This document shows positions 32,770-42,404 of a stretch of DNA of 64,000 bases, in pieces (position 1 is the stretch's first letter; each line of letters begins with the position of its first letter). The notes beneath the pieces are model-generated. The model saw only the letters and a program-made list of their open reading frames with translations, did no database searches and had not been told where the DNA came from. The DNA lies in assembly GCF_013522705.1 (NCBI RefSeq), contig NZ_JAAMRE010000014.1, positions 1-64,000 of the forward strand, in the 5' to 3' direction. A program made the position numbers and the translations under genes. The stretch comes from Pseudomonas lurida (lineage in GTDB: Bacteria > Pseudomonadota > Gammaproteobacteria > Pseudomonadales > Pseudomonadaceae).

Positions 32770-33674
32770 AACAGGCGATCTCCACAGCTTTTGAAACCTT
32801 CTTCCAGGTAGTCGATCCACGCGCGAATCGCCGGCAGCACGCCACGTCGGTGCGGGTACACCGCCTGCAGCCAGCCCCCCGGCAGTGACCACTCCGGCAG
32901 CAATTGCACCAGCCGGCCACTGGCCAGCTCCTCTTCGCAGTACATCATGGGCAACACAGTAAAGCCCACGCCCATAATCGCGCTGGCCTTGCGCACGACA
33001 AAATCATCAATGCCCAGGCGCGCCTCCATCACCAGGTCGTGAGCGTTGCCCTGGGGGTCAAGCAGGCGTTGATGCACCATGCGGTCGGCCTCCAGCGCGC
33101 CGAGGATCGGCAGTTGCTTGAGGTCGTCAAGGGTGGTGATCGACCGACCGTGCAGGAAGCTCGGGCTGGCCACCAGCGCTGTCTGTGCGGCGCGCAGGCG
33201 CTTGGTCACCAGCAGTGGGTCTTCATCGCCCAGTTCGCGCACACGCAGGGCCACATCAATGCCTTCGGCGACCAGGTCGACGCGGCGGTTAACCAGGGTC
33301 ATCTCCAGTTGCACCTGGGGGTGAGCGGCGAGAAAGCCCGCCACCAGGTCCGGCAGGATGTGCTGCGCCAACCCCACCGGGCAACTGACGCGCAGGCGCC
33401 CCCGAGGCTGGCTGGACATGCTGGCCACGGCCTCGTCGGCCGCCTCCGCTTCCAGCAGCATCGCCTGGCAGTGGCGCAGGTAACGTTCGCCGACGGCGGT
33501 GAGGGTCAGTTGCCGCGTAGTGCGTTGCAGCAGGCGTGCGCCGAGGCGCTCTTCCAGCTCGGCGATGCGCCGCGACAGGCGCGACTTGGGAATGCCCAGC
33601 AACCGCCCGGCTGCGGCAAAGCCGCCGGCTTCGACGACTTTGGCGAAGTAGTAAAGATCGTTCAGGTCTTGCAT
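32766..33674 (-). CDS. LysR-family transcriptional regulator
   Basis: A 302-residue regulator. The winged helix at residues 1-60 reads DLYYFAKVVEAGGFAAAGRL and SRLSRRIAELEERLG; the effector-binding domain spans 90-295 (RGRLRVSCPVGLA). It resembles the group that controls quinone or aldehyde stress genes. It is divergent from azoR across about 120 bp with a TTGTCC-N8-GGACAA repeat between, and LysR regulators commonly control the divergent gene, so azoR is the probable target. Confidence 0.92.
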   Translation of the reverse strand: MQDLNDLYYFAKVVEAGGFAAAGRLLGIPKSRLSRRIAELEERLGARLLQRTTRQLTLTAVGERYLRHCQAMLLEAEAADEAVASMSSQPRGRLRVSCPVGLAQHILPDLVAGFLAAHPQVQLEMTLVNRRVDLVAEGIDVALRVRELGDEDPLLVTKRLRAAQTALVASPSFLHGRSITTLDDLKQLPILGALEADRMVHQRLLDPQGNAHDLVMEARLGIDDFVVRKASAIMGVGFTVLPMMYCEEELASGRLVQLLPEWSLPGGWLQAVYPHRRGVLPAIRAWIDYLEEGFKSCGDRLL

Positions 33675-33684
33675 GCGTGGCCTA

Positions 33685-33704
33685 TTGTCCTGTCAGTGGG
33701 ACAA
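33685..33704. promoter_or_regulatory. Candidate LysR binding site
   Basis: TTGTCC-N8-GGACAA is a perfect 6-bp inverted repeat with the T-N11-A geometry of LysR sites. It is 11 bp upstream of the LysR start and about 95 bp upstream of azoR. Confidence 0.5.
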
Positions 33705-33798
33705 ACTATCGCATTTCAGGCGTCTTATCGGCTATTGGTTTGATGCGTAGCCTTAGCACCATCTGATCGACATTCCTGATCTCATTTGGAGCATGGCC

Positions 33799-34410
33799 AT
33801 GAAACTGTTGCATATCGATTCCAGCATTCTGGGTGACAACTCGGCTTCCCGTGCGCTCAGCGCCGCCGTGGTGCGTGCGTGGCAAGCCGCCGAGCCAGGC
33901 GTGCAGGTGACTTACCGCGACCTGGCCAGCGAGGGCATCAACCATTTTTCCGGCGCCACCCTGGGTGCCTTGGGCACCGCCGAGGAACTGCGCGACGCCG
34001 CGCAAAAGCACGAGGCCGAGCTGAGCGCTTCGTCGCTGGCTGAATTCCTCGCCGCCGACGCGCTGGTGATCGGCGCGCCGATGTACAACTTCACCATCCC
34101 GAGCCAGCTCAAGGCCTGGATCGACCGCATCGCGGTGGCCGGTCAGACCTTCCGCTACACCGAAGCCGGCCCTGAAGGCCTGTGCGGCGACAAGAAAGTC
34201 ATCATCGTCTCCACGGCCGGTGGCCTGCACGCCGGACAAACCTCTGGCGCAGCCCATGAAGGCTACCTGCGGCTGGTACTGGGCTTCCTTGGCATCACCG
34301 ACATCGAGTTCGTACGCGCCGAAGGCCTGGCCTACGGTGACGAAGTGCGCAGCAAAGCCCTGAGCGACGCCAACGTACTCATCAACGAACAATTGTTCGC
34401 CGCCGCGTAA
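33799..34410 (+). CDS. azoR: FMN-dependent NADH-azoreductase
   Basis: A 203-residue cytoplasmic flavodoxin-like enzyme that reduces quinones and azo compounds with two electrons from NADH. Hallmarks are the phosphate-binding start [35 protein letters not shown], and the FMN loop [13 protein letters not shown] at 33788-33791 is 7 bases from ATG 33799 but only 1 base from ATG 33793, so the second ATG is chosen. Probably induced through the divergent LysR regulator. Confidence 0.93.
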   Translation: MKLLHIDSSILGDNSASRALSAAVVRAWQAAEPGVQVTYRDLASEGINHFSGATLGALGTAEELRDAAQKHEAELSASSLAEFLAADALVIGAPMYNFTIPSQLKAWIDRIAVAGQTFRYTEAGPEGLCGDKKVIIVSTAGGLHAGQTSGAAHEGYLRLVLGFLGITDIEFVRAEGLAYGDEVRSKALSDANVLINEQLFAAA

Positions 34411-34435
34411 GGCTTGTGTAAATTTCGCCTCGCCT

Positions 34436-34454
34436 CGGTTTCAATCCGAAACCG
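34436..34454 (+). terminator. Hairpin after azoR
   Basis: CGGTTTC-AATCC-GAAACCG forms a 7-bp stem 26 bp after the azoR stop. The following bases are GC-rich rather than a T-run, so this is a weak call. Confidence 0.35.
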
Positions 34455-34618
34455 GGCGCCTAAACTCTGTATTCTGCTCGCCTGAACGCGACCGGAGTAC
34501 GGAGTTTTTTCGTTTGCCCGCTGTCATTAAAATGTGGCCCGGCTTGTGCAAGCGTGGGTTCAATGCCTGGACTTTTATTCGACATGTCGGTTCTCACGCA
34601 GCAAAGGTGGACATCCCC

Positions 34619-35656
34619 ATGATGCGTCTTTGTGCTGTTATGGTTCTTTCCCTGCTCGGCGGCCTGGTTTCAGTGCAGGCCGCGCCCGCACCGCACCCCC
34701 ATTGGAGTGTGGGTTTTCATCGCATGAGTTTTCTCGACCCGCTCGACCTGCAGCCGATGAAGGCCATCGCGTTCTACCCCTCCACCGGTCTGGAGCACAG
34801 TACCCAGGTCGGTGCGTACCATGTCGCCGCTACCGAAGACTCCAAAATCGCCATCGGACGTTTCCCGATGCTGATGCTGTCCCACGGCAATACCGGTACG
34901 CCGCTGGCGCTGCATGACCTGGCGACGTCCCTGGCACGCAAAGGCTTTGTGGTGGTGGCGGTTTTGCACCCCGGCGACAACTATAAGGATCACAGCCGCC
35001 TGGGCACCGTGAGCAACCTGTATGGGCGTCCGATTCAGATTTCCGAAGCGATCACCGCCACATTGAGCGACCCGATGCTGTCACCGTTCGTGGATGTCGA
35101 CCAGGTCGGTGTGATCGGTTACTCGGCCGGCGGCGAGACCGCATTGATCCTGGCCGGGGCCAAGCCGGATTTCGACCGCCTGCGCCGCTATTGCCAGGAG
35201 CGCCCCGAAGACCGCGACGCCTGCACCACCAAGGGCGAGCTGGTGGTGGACCGCGACGATCTGCAGCCCCAGGCCGACCCTCGCATCCACGCATTAATGC
35301 TGATGGCGCCCCTGAGCCTGATGTTCGGTCGTCATACCCTGGCGGACGTGCATGTGCCGGTGCTGCTCTACAGTGGCGACGGCGACAAACTGGTGGCGGT
35401 GGACAAGAATGCCGCGGCGCTGGCACGCAAGCTGCCGGAACCGCCGGATTTCAAATTGCTGGCCGGGGCCGGGCACTTCGTCTTCATGGCCCCGTGCGAC
35501 AGCGATCAGTTGGCGGCCATGCCTGCGGTGTGCACCGATGCCGACGGGGTTGACCGTGAAGGCATTCATCGCGACCTGATTTCCGAGGCCGGGCGGTTTT
35601 TCAGTCATACCCTCAGCGAGCCCAGCCGTGCGGGCTTGCAGACCGCGGATCAGTAA
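34619..35656 (+). CDS. Secreted alpha/beta hydrolase, dienelactone hydrolase-like
   Basis: A 345-residue hydrolase with a signal peptide of about 20 residues (ending SVQAA). The nucleophile elbow is GYSAGG, and the catalytic Asp and His are probably in LYSGDGDKLVAVD and GAGHFVF. The oxyanion region is LMLSHGNTG. Proteins of this form are annotated as dienelactone hydrolase-like or lipoprotein signal-peptide hydrolases; the substrate is unknown. Two adjacent ATGs (34619, 34622) follow AAGGTGG; the first is used. The frame is open back to 34514, but that part lacks a signal peptide and ribosome site. Its end overlaps the convergent MFS gene by 7 bp. Confidence 0.82.
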   Translation: MMRLCAVMVLSLLGGLVSVQAAPAPHPHWSVGFHRMSFLDPLDLQPMKAIAFYPSTGLEHSTQVGAYHVAATEDSKIAIGRFPMLMLSHGNTGTPLALHDLATSLARKGFVVVAVLHPGDNYKDHSRLGTVSNLYGRPIQISEAITATLSDPMLSPFVDVDQVGVIGYSAGGETALILAGAKPDFDRLRRYCQERPEDRDACTTKGELVVDRDDLQPQADPRIHALMLMAPLSLMFGRHTLADVHVPVLLYSGDGDKLVAVDKNAAALARKLPEPPDFKLLAGAGHFVFMAPCDSDQLAAMPAVCTDADGVDREGIHRDLISEAGRFFSHTLSEPSRAGLQTADQ

Positions 35657-36861
35657 GCGCGTCGCTTGAGCAGCACGCTCAGGCCCAGCGCCGCCACCGA
35701 CAGCAGCGCCGCGCAGAAGAAGATCCAGCCGTAGCCCAGGTTCAGCGCGACAAAGCCCATCAGTGGCCCGGCAATCGCCAGGGCCAGGTCGAAGAACACC
35801 GCATAGGCACTCAAGCCGGCGCCGCGACTGCTGTTGGGCACTTGTTTGATCGCCTCCACACCCAGCGCCGGGTACACCAGCGACAAGCCCAGCCCGGTCA
35901 GCCCGGCGCCGATCAGCGCCACGCCGGTGCTGGGCGCCAACCACAGCAGGGTCAGCCCGAGGGTCTCGATGCTCATGCACGCAATCGCCGCGCGAAAGCC
36001 GCCGAAACGGCTGATGGCTGAGATAAACAGCAGCCGCGCGAGAATAAAGCACACCCCGAACACCGTCAGGCAATACGCCGCGCCGACCCAGCCGCGATTG
36101 AGGTAGTACAAGGTGATAAAGGTGGTGAGGGTGCCGTAGCCGATGGAGGCCAGGCACAAGCTGGTGCCGAACGGGGCGATACGCCCGAACACCGCCCAGA
36201 ACGGCAGACGTTCGCCGCGTACCACCGGCACCGATGGCTTGTTGCGGATCAGCACCAGGCCCAACGCCGCCAGCACCGTGAGTGCCAACCCCAAGCTGTT
36301 GTAGCTGTACTCGGCGACCATCACCACGCCCAGCGGTGCGCCAACGGCGATGGCGCCATATGAGGCGATGCCGTTCCAGGAGATCGAACGCGCCGTATGC
36401 TCGACGCCAACCTGGCCCATGCACCAACTGATGGTGCCCACGCCGATCAGCCCCTGGGCCACGCCCAGCAACAGCCGTGCGATGATCAGAATGCCCAGGC
36501 TCCAGCTGGGCAGGCTTTCCAGCAGCGTCGCGAAAAATGTCAGCACGCCACTGACCAGAATGCCGGACAGCCCCATCACAATCGCGCGCTTGGTGCCGAC
36601 GTTGTCCGACATGCGCCCGGCCATGGGACGGCTGAGCAAGGTCGCCAAGTACTGCGAGCCGATGGTCAACCCGGCGACCACTGCGCTGAAACCCAGTTGC
36701 TCGTGCACATAGCCCGGGATGACTGCGATCGGCAGGCCGATGCAGATAAAGGCGATAAAGGTGTAGAACACGATGGAGACGATCTGCAAGGTGATCGACA
36801 GGGAGGAGGGGGCGGTGTTGGGCATGGGCACTCGTTCGCTGGCGGGCGGTGAGGGCATCAT
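35650..36861 (-). CDS. MFS transporter, YhhS/YfcJ type
   Basis: A 403-residue, 12-helix inner-membrane carrier. It resembles the YhhS/YfcJ group: LPIAVIPGYVHEQLGFS near the start, SRPMAGRMSDNVGTKRAI as the MFS loop 2-3 motif, and RLLLGVAQGLIGVGTISW. These proteins are annotated as arabinose-efflux-like; for YhhS, glyphosate tolerance has been reported. The start may be ATG 36861 or ATG 36825 (MPNTAPSS); neither has a clear ribosome site. It follows a terminator for the ABC-F gene and stands alone. Confidence 0.88.
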   Translation of the reverse strand: MMPSPPASERVPMPNTAPSSLSITLQIVSIVFYTFIAFICIGLPIAVIPGYVHEQLGFSAVVAGLTIGSQYLATLLSRPMAGRMSDNVGTKRAIVMGLSGILVSGVLTFFATLLESLPSWSLGILIIARLLLGVAQGLIGVGTISWCMGQVGVEHTARSISWNGIASYGAIAVGAPLGVVMVAEYSYNSLGLALTVLAALGLVLIRNKPSVPVVRGERLPFWAVFGRIAPFGTSLCLASIGYGTLTTFITLYYLNRGWVGAAYCLTVFGVCFILARLLFISAISRFGGFRAAIACMSIETLGLTLLWLAPSTGVALIGAGLTGLGLSLVYPALGVEAIKQVPNSSRGAGLSAYAVFFDLALAIAGPLMGFVALNLGYGWIFFCAALLSVAALGLSVLLKRRAY

Positions 36862-36922
36862 GGCAAGGGCCTGGGGGAAAAGGAAGCAGCCTAACGATTA
36901 ATGATAGTGCTCAATCAGATGC

Positions 36923-36950
36923 AAAAAGCCCCGTCACAGTGGACAGGGCT
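36923..36950 (-). terminator. Rho-independent terminator of the ABC-F gene
   Basis: On the minus strand AGCCC and GGGCT close a stem that resumes with GTC/GAC after one mismatch, followed by a run of five T. It lies 32 bases after the stop of the ABC-F gene. Confidence 0.8.
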
Positions 36951-36981
36951 CTATCTTGTCGCTAACCGCTGATCGCTGCCC

Positions 36982-38568
36982 TTAAAACACCACACCCTGG
37001 CTGCGCAGGTAGTCGTCATAGGTGCCGCTGAAGTCGATCACACCGTTGGCGCTCAACTCGATGATGCGAGTGGCCAGGGACGATACGAACTCACGGTCGT
37101 GGCTGACGAAAATCAGCGTGCCCGGGTAGTTCTCCAGCGCCAGGTTCAGCGCTTCGATGGATTCCATGTCCAAGTGGTTGGTCGGTTCGTCCATGATCAG
37201 CACGTTCGGCTTTTGCAGGATCAGCTTGCCGAACAGCATGCGGCCTTGCTCGCCACCGGAGATCACCTTCACGGACTTTTGGATTTCATCGTTGGAGAAC
37301 AGCATGCGACCCAGAGTGCCACGGATCATCTGCTCGCCTTGGGTCCATTGGCCCATCCAATCGAACAGCGTGACATCGTCTTCGAAGTCGTGAGCGTGGT
37401 CCTGGGCGTAGTAGCCCAGCTCTGCGGCGTCGGTCCACTTGATGCTGCCCGCGTCCGGCGTCAGTTCATTGACCAGGGTGCGCAGCAGGGTCGTCTTGCC
37501 GATACCGTTCGGGCCGATGATCGCCACACGCTCGCCGGCTTCGATCTGGAAGCTGAAGTCCTTGAACAGCGGCTTGCCGTCGAAGCCCTTGGCCATGCGC
37601 TCGACGATGACCGCCTGGCGATGCAGCTTCTTGTTCTGTTCGAAACGAATGAACGGGCTCACACGGCTCGACGGCTTGACCTCGGCCAGCTGGATCTTGT
37701 CGATCGCCTTGGCACGGGAGGTGGCCTGCTTGGCTTTCGAGGCGTTGGCCGAAAAGCGGCTGACGAACGATTGCAGTTCGGAGATCTGCGCTTTCTTCTT
37801 GGCGTTGTCCGACAGCAGTTGCTCGCGGGACTGGGTCGCCACGGTCATGTATTCGTCGTAGTTGCCCGGGAACAGGCGCAGCTCGCCGTAGTCCAGGTCA
37901 GCCATGTGGGTGCACACGCTGTTCAGGAAGTGACGGTCGTGAGAGATGATGATCATCAGGCTGGAGCGCTGGGTCAGGATGTTTTCCAGCCAGCGGATGG
38001 TGTTGATATCCAGGTGGTTGGTCGGTTCGTCGAGCAACAGCACTTCAGGATCGGAGAACAATGCCTGGGCCAGCAGCACGCGCAGCTTCCAGCCAGGGGA
38101 CACTTCACTCATCGGGCCGAAGTGCTGCTCCAGGGGAATACCCAGGCCCAGCAGCAGTTCACCGGCGCGGGATTCGGCGGTGTAGCCGTCCATCTCGGCG
38201 AATTCGGTTTCCAGCTCGGCCACGGCCATGCCGTCTTCTTCGCTCATTTCCGGCAGCGAGTAGATGCGGTCGCGTTCGGCCTTGACCTTCCACAGCTCCT
38301 CGTGGCCCATGATCACGGTGTCCAGCACGGTGAATTCTTCGTAGGCGAACTGGTCCTGGCGCAATTTACCCAGGCGCACGTTCGGCTCGAGCATGACCTG
38401 GCCACCGGACGGATCGAGATCGCCACCGAGGATTTTCATGAAGGTCGACTTGCCGCAACCGTTGGCACCGATCAGACCATAACGGTTGCCGGCGCCGAAC
38501 TTGACCGAGACGTTCTCGAAAAGCGGCTTGGCGCCGAACTGCATGGTGATGTTAGCTGTGGAGATCAA
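36982..38568 (-). CDS. ybiT: ABC-F family ATPase YbiT
   Basis: A 528-residue soluble tandem ATPase that acts on ribosomes rather than transporting. Two nucleotide-binding domains show Walker A motifs GANGCGKST and GPNGIGKTT, signature regions [14 protein letters not shown] and [13 protein letters not shown], and Walker [12 protein letters not shown] and [11 protein letters not shown]. The linker between them (about 240-305, [19 protein letters not shown]) is the P-site tRNA interaction motif. Resemblance to E. coli YbiT is high along the whole length ([22 protein letters not shown]). A terminator follows it. Confidence 0.94.
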   Translation of the reverse strand: MISTANITMQFGAKPLFENVSVKFGAGNRYGLIGANGCGKSTFMKILGGDLDPSGGQVMLEPNVRLGKLRQDQFAYEEFTVLDTVIMGHEELWKVKAERDRIYSLPEMSEEDGMAVAELETEFAEMDGYTAESRAGELLLGLGIPLEQHFGPMSEVSPGWKLRVLLAQALFSDPEVLLLDEPTNHLDINTIRWLENILTQRSSLMIIISHDRHFLNSVCTHMADLDYGELRLFPGNYDEYMTVATQSREQLLSDNAKKKAQISELQSFVSRFSANASKAKQATSRAKAIDKIQLAEVKPSSRVSPFIRFEQNKKLHRQAVIVERMAKGFDGKPLFKDFSFQIEAGERVAIIGPNGIGKTTLLRTLVNELTPDAGSIKWTDAAELGYYAQDHAHDFEDDVTLFDWMGQWTQGEQMIRGTLGRMLFSNDEIQKSVKVISGGEQGRMLFGKLILQKPNVLIMDEPTNHLDMESIEALNLALENYPGTLIFVSHDREFVSSLATRIIELSANGVIDFSGTYDDYLRSQGVVF

Positions 38569-38710
38569 TTACTTTACCTATCAATGGGTTGCGCGCGTGG
38601 CAGCGGGTGCCGCCAGGCATGCGTCAACAGCGACATCAAGGCGCGAAACCCGGTCGCTGAGCAGAAAATGGGGGATGTGTGTTGGAATTTGGCGCGCATT
38701 GTCGCATATG

Positions 38711-39949
38711 TCAGGCGACAGTTGTATGGCGCGCTACAGATGGTTTCTCCAGCGTCTCGGGCATTGCCAGCCATAGCAGCGCCAACGCCGCGGCCGCTAC
38801 CCCGGCCAGGGTCAGGAACGCGGCGTTGTAGCCGGCTTGCTGTACGACGAAGCCCGCCAGGCTGTTGCTCAATGCCGCGCCCAGGCCGAATACCGTGGAC
38901 AATGCGCCAAGGCTCACGTTAAAGCGCCCGGTCCCCTGGGTGAGGTCTTTGACGATCACCGGGAACAACGCGCCGAAGATTCCCGCGCCGACGCCGTCGA
39001 GCATCTGCACCGCCACCAGCCAATAAGGGTCGTTGGACAACGTGTACAACACACCGCGCAGCGGCAGGATCAGGAAACCCATCAGCAATAACGGTTTACG
39101 CCCCCATACATCGGCTTTGCTGCCCACCAGCCAGGCCATCGGCACCATGACCAACTGCGCGGCCACGATGCATGCCGACGTCAACGGTGTAGCCATGTGC
39201 AGGTTGATCTGCGACAGCTTCTGGCTGACCAGAGGCAGCATCGCCGCATTGGCCAGATGGAAGAGGGCGCAGCACACGGCGAACAGCAGCAGCGGCCGGT
39301 TCGCCAGCAACACGCTGATGCCGGACGGCTGTTCGTGGTCACTGTGATGGGCCGGATCAAAGCCACGGGCGACTTCGTGATCGATGGCGGTAGCCGAGAC
39401 GCAGCTGACCGCGACGATGCTGGCCACCGCCATGAACGCCATCAGGTAGAACACCACCACGGGCCCGAACAGGTAGGCCAGGCCACCGGCCAGCAGCGCG
39501 GCCACGGCATTGCCGGCGTGATTGAAGGTTTCATTGCGCCCCGTGCGCCGGGTAAATGCGCGCGGCCCCGTGATCCCCAGGGAAATCGCCGAGATCGCCG
39601 GCGCAAACACCGAGGCCGCGACTGCGCTGGCGGCCTGGGTCAGGGCCACCAGGCTGAACGAACTGACGAAGGGCAGCATCAGGCAACTGCCGGTCACCAG
39701 CAGCGCTGCCACCGCGATCACCGCCCGCTTGCTGCGGGTGCGATCGATCAGCGCGCCTGCCGGGCCCTGGGTGAGCAGGGCGGCGATCCCGGCGAGGGTC
39801 ATGACTACGCCAATGCTGGCCGGGTCCCACTTGTGCACCGCCAGCAGGTAGATCGCCAGGTACGGGCCCAGGCCGTCGCGTACGTCCGCCAGAAAGAAAT
39901 TCAGGCTGTCCAGGCTCAGGGTATTGCGCAAGTCGGAAGGGTTGGCCAC
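38711..39949 (-). CDS. MFS transporter
   Basis: A 412-residue, 12-helix carrier. Features are an N-terminal FFLADVRDGLGPYLAIYLL, the loop 2-3 motif GALIDRTRSKRAVI, and a His-rich central loop (DPAHHSDHEQ, near residue 205). The late helices show VKDLTQGTGRFNVSLGAL. It resembles uncharacterised proteobacterial MFS proteins; the substrate is unknown. It is a single gene between YbiT and a small lipocalin-like gene. No operator or regulator is evident. Confidence 0.88.
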   Translation of the reverse strand: MANPSDLRNTLSLDSLNFFLADVRDGLGPYLAIYLLAVHKWDPASIGVVMTLAGIAALLTQGPAGALIDRTRSKRAVIAVAALLVTGSCLMLPFVSSFSLVALTQAASAVAASVFAPAISAISLGITGPRAFTRRTGRNETFNHAGNAVAALLAGGLAYLFGPVVVFYLMAFMAVASIVAVSCVSATAIDHEVARGFDPAHHSDHEQPSGISVLLANRPLLLFAVCCALFHLANAAMLPLVSQKLSQINLHMATPLTSACIVAAQLVMVPMAWLVGSKADVWGRKPLLLMGFLILPLRGVLYTLSNDPYWLVAVQMLDGVGAGIFGALFPVIVKDLTQGTGRFNVSLGALSTVFGLGAALSNSLAGFVVQQAGYNAAFLTLAGVAAAALALLWLAMPETLEKPSVARHTTVA

Positions 39950-40039
39950 GGCAAGGTCTGCGGGAGGAGGCGTTCAACGGTTGAGCGCGCATTGCGTTAA
40001 TGACCCGCGGCCCCTGCCTTTAGTTTCGTGGCTGCCGCG

Positions 40040-40426
40040 TCAGCGTCGCCGTACGAAGGTGCGCATGGTCTGGCCTGGGCCGGTCTTGAACACGGTCGGG
40101 CGGGGCATGTTTTCGTCGGCGGCTATAAATACGAATTCATCGCCCTCCAAGCGGTAGCTGGCCGGTAACGCCTTACCGGCGTCGTCGCCGATGGCGTCAA
40201 CCCAGGTAATGCTCTTGGGCTGGGTGAGGCTGTTCAGGCTGAACCGGCCGGCCAGCAAAACATCGCCGGCGAGGGTTTTCACTTCGAAGCAATCCCCGCT
40301 GATGGTCGTGATCGCACCGGGCGCAGTGTGGGCATCCGCAGGGTTGAGTACGCCATTGTCCTCAAGGGAGGTTTGCTCCCACGCGCCTTGCAGCGCAAGA
40401 AAGTCCGGGTCTGGATCAGGATGCAT
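40040..40426 (-). CDS. Small cytoplasmic protein, TIGR03067-like beta-barrel
   Basis: A 128-residue protein starting with the pattern LQGAWEQTSLEDNG, followed by alternating beta-strand-like segments (CFEVKTLAGDVLLAGRFSL, then YRLEGDEFVFI) and ending TFVRRR. This matches the general form of TIGR03067 (lipocalin-like) proteins of unknown function. There is no signal peptide. It stands alone; the 380-bp non-coding region before wzz follows. Confidence 0.65.
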   Translation of the reverse strand: MHPDPDPDFLALQGAWEQTSLEDNGVLNPADAHTAPGAITTISGDCFEVKTLAGDVLLAGRFSLNSLTQPKSITWVDAIGDDAGKALPASYRLEGDEFVFIAADENMPRPTVFKTGPGQTMRTFVRRR

Positions 40427-40807
40427 ATCAAGTCCTTTTTGGTGCAGTGAGTGTCATCAACAGGGGTTTTTTAATAAATGCCTGGCAAGTGTAGTGGTGA
40501 GAGTCTGTAGGATGATTCTCGACGCAAGCCACGCCGAAAGAAATTTCCTTGCAGTAGCAGCTATTTAACGATCTTTTGACTATTCTTGTGACAACAATAA
40601 GGCAGTCGTCTGTTTATTCTGAAAGATGGCTCGCTTAACTGAAACAGAAATGAAATCAAACTGCGTGGGATTTTTCCTCGGACTGAGTGGTCAGATCGCC
40701 ATTGGTGGGCCCGTTCGGCGGGATTCAGGGCGTTGTCCCTGTGTTTCGGCGAGTTGGCCGAGTCTTCGAGATGGCTTTTTAGTGTCAATTTTAAGGTGGC
40801 TTGCATT
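40427..40807. other. Non-coding leader region upstream of wzz
   Basis: A 381-base gap. Short ORFs on both strands (40626-40811 plus, 40561-40833 minus) look random in composition and are not supported. The stretch before about 40640 is AT-rich and may hold divergent promoters for the TIGR03067-like gene and wzz. I see no JUMPstart element or convincing operator. Confidence 0.5.
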
Positions 40808-42151
40808 TTGAATCGAACTTCCCCGCTTAACACGTCTTCCTCGTCAGACGAAATTGACCTGTTTGAACTGTTTCACTCGATTTGGCGGCAAAAAAAGCTG
40901 GTAGTAGGTTGTACGATTCTTGCAGGCGTACTGGGAGCGGGCTATGCGTTCCTCGCGCCGAAGACCTATGAAGTCAGCAGTGTGTTGCGCCCGGCGGCGA
41001 TCAACGAACTGGACGCACTGAACCGTTCCGAAGTCTACAAGCTGCCCCCGGCCGATGCGCTGTCGAAGGTTGGCGCTCAGCTGGATTCCTATGACGCACG
41101 GCTGGGGTTTTTCAAATCCCATGAACAGTTGTTTGCCGCGTTCCAGAAACCGGGCCAAAGCCTTGAGCAGAGTTTCGAAGACTTCAACCGTAACTCAGTC
41201 AACCTGATCCTGCCGGACCCGAAAAAGTCCGATTCGCTGAGCACCTATATCCGTCTGGAGCTTCAGTACCCGGCGGATATCGACGGCGTGGCGATCCTCA
41301 ATGGTTTCGTCGACTATGCCATCGCCGCCGAGCGCGAGCAGGTGGGCGCTGACCTCAAGGTGATCGTCAACAACCGTCTCAATGAGCTCAAGGGTAAGAT
41401 CGACGCCGCGCGCGCCAATTACGAAACCGATAAAGAGTCCAAGATCGCCAAGCTGCTGGAGGCCGATCGACTCAAGCGCGCGCAGTTGCAGGATGAACTC
41501 AGCGCCTTGCGTCTGCAGATGAAAATGGAGCGCACCAACCGCCTGGCCGAACTGGCGGAAGCGATCGCGATCGCCAAGTCCATGGGTATCCGGACGCCGA
41601 CCACGCCTTCTTCCATGGCTGATGCCGGTCGAAGTGGTTCCGGCCAGGTCATGCGCACCGAGGTCAACAACCAGAAGATTCCGCTGTATTTCCTTGGCAC
41701 CGAAGCCCTTGAGGCAGAGCGTGTGGCCTTGCAGCAACGCACCAGCGATGACTTCACCAACCCCCGCATCGCCGAGATCGGCAAAGAACTTCAGATGCTG
41801 GAGACAAACCGTGAGGTCGAGGTGCTGCGCAAGCGTGGGAATGAGGACATCTTTCTGCAGGACGTCGAACCGCTGCGCGCCGAGGTTGCCCGCTTGCGCA
41901 ACCTGAACATCGACATGAGCAATCTCAAGCTGGTGACCGTCGACCGCCGTGCCCAGGAGCCTCTGTCTCCGATCAAGCCTAAGAAGGGCCTGGTCATTGC
42001 GTTGAGTTTGGTCGGCGGCCTGGTACTGGGCTTGCTGATCGCACTGATTCGCCACTTCATGCAGTCTCATCGGTCAGCCGTGCCGTATGCGCAAGTTGAT
42101 GACGGCCGGTTCGCCCGCCGTGAGCGCAAGGACGACGAGCTGCCGCTGTAA
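40808..42151 (+). CDS. wzz: Wzz-family chain-length determinant protein
   Basis: A 447-residue inner-membrane protein that sets O-antigen chain length with the Wzy polymerase. The N-terminal Wzz domain begins SDEIDLFELFHSIWRQKK. Helix 1 follows (LVVGCTILAGVLGAGYAFLA), then a long periplasmic coiled-coil region (residues about 70-395) and helix 2 (KGLVIALSLVGGLVLGLLIAL). There is no ATG in a sensible place; TTG 40808 (MNRTSPLN) has AAGGTGG at the right distance and gives the usual short cytoplasmic head. No other O-antigen genes are nearby apart from lpxO, which acts on lipid A. Confidence 0.9.
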   Translation: MNRTSPLNTSSSSDEIDLFELFHSIWRQKKLVVGCTILAGVLGAGYAFLAPKTYEVSSVLRPAAINELDALNRSEVYKLPPADALSKVGAQLDSYDARLGFFKSHEQLFAAFQKPGQSLEQSFEDFNRNSVNLILPDPKKSDSLSTYIRLELQYPADIDGVAILNGFVDYAIAAEREQVGADLKVIVNNRLNELKGKIDAARANYETDKESKIAKLLEADRLKRAQLQDELSALRLQMKMERTNRLAELAEAIAIAKSMGIRTPTTPSSMADAGRSGSGQVMRTEVNNQKIPLYFLGTEALEAERVALQQRTSDDFTNPRIAEIGKELQMLETNREVEVLRKRGNEDIFLQDVEPLRAEVARLRNLNIDMSNLKLVTVDRRAQEPLSPIKPKKGLVIALSLVGGLVLGLLIALIRHFMQSHRSAVPYAQVDDGRFARRERKDDELPL

Positions 42152-42165
42152 CGCCCCTCCCGCAA

Positions 42166-42187
42166 GGGCTTGTCCTATGGCAAGCCC
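42166..42187 (+). terminator. Hairpin after wzz
   Basis: GGGCTTG and CAAGCCC form a perfect 7-bp stem around an 8-base loop, 14 bp after the wzz stop. A T-run is lacking, so termination may be partial. Confidence 0.45.
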
Positions 42188-42404
42188 GCACTTGCAACAC
42201 CGCCAGTTGACAGCTTTTCACAATTCTTAGTTAACCTTTGGTTACAAAATGTGGCTAAATAACGGCCAATGGTCACGAACCGGTTGCTCAGCCATCCGCT
42301 CGTGCCGACTATGTGAATTGTGATTTCAGGTGCTGCTATTTAATCCTCGGCCGTCGTGGGCACGCAGGAGCAGCCTGTTCTCTTCTGACGTGTGACGAAA
42401 TCCC

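Noticed and set aside
40561..40833. Short ORFs on both strands upstream of wzz
   Set aside because: No ribosome site, random composition, and they overlap the wzz start region.
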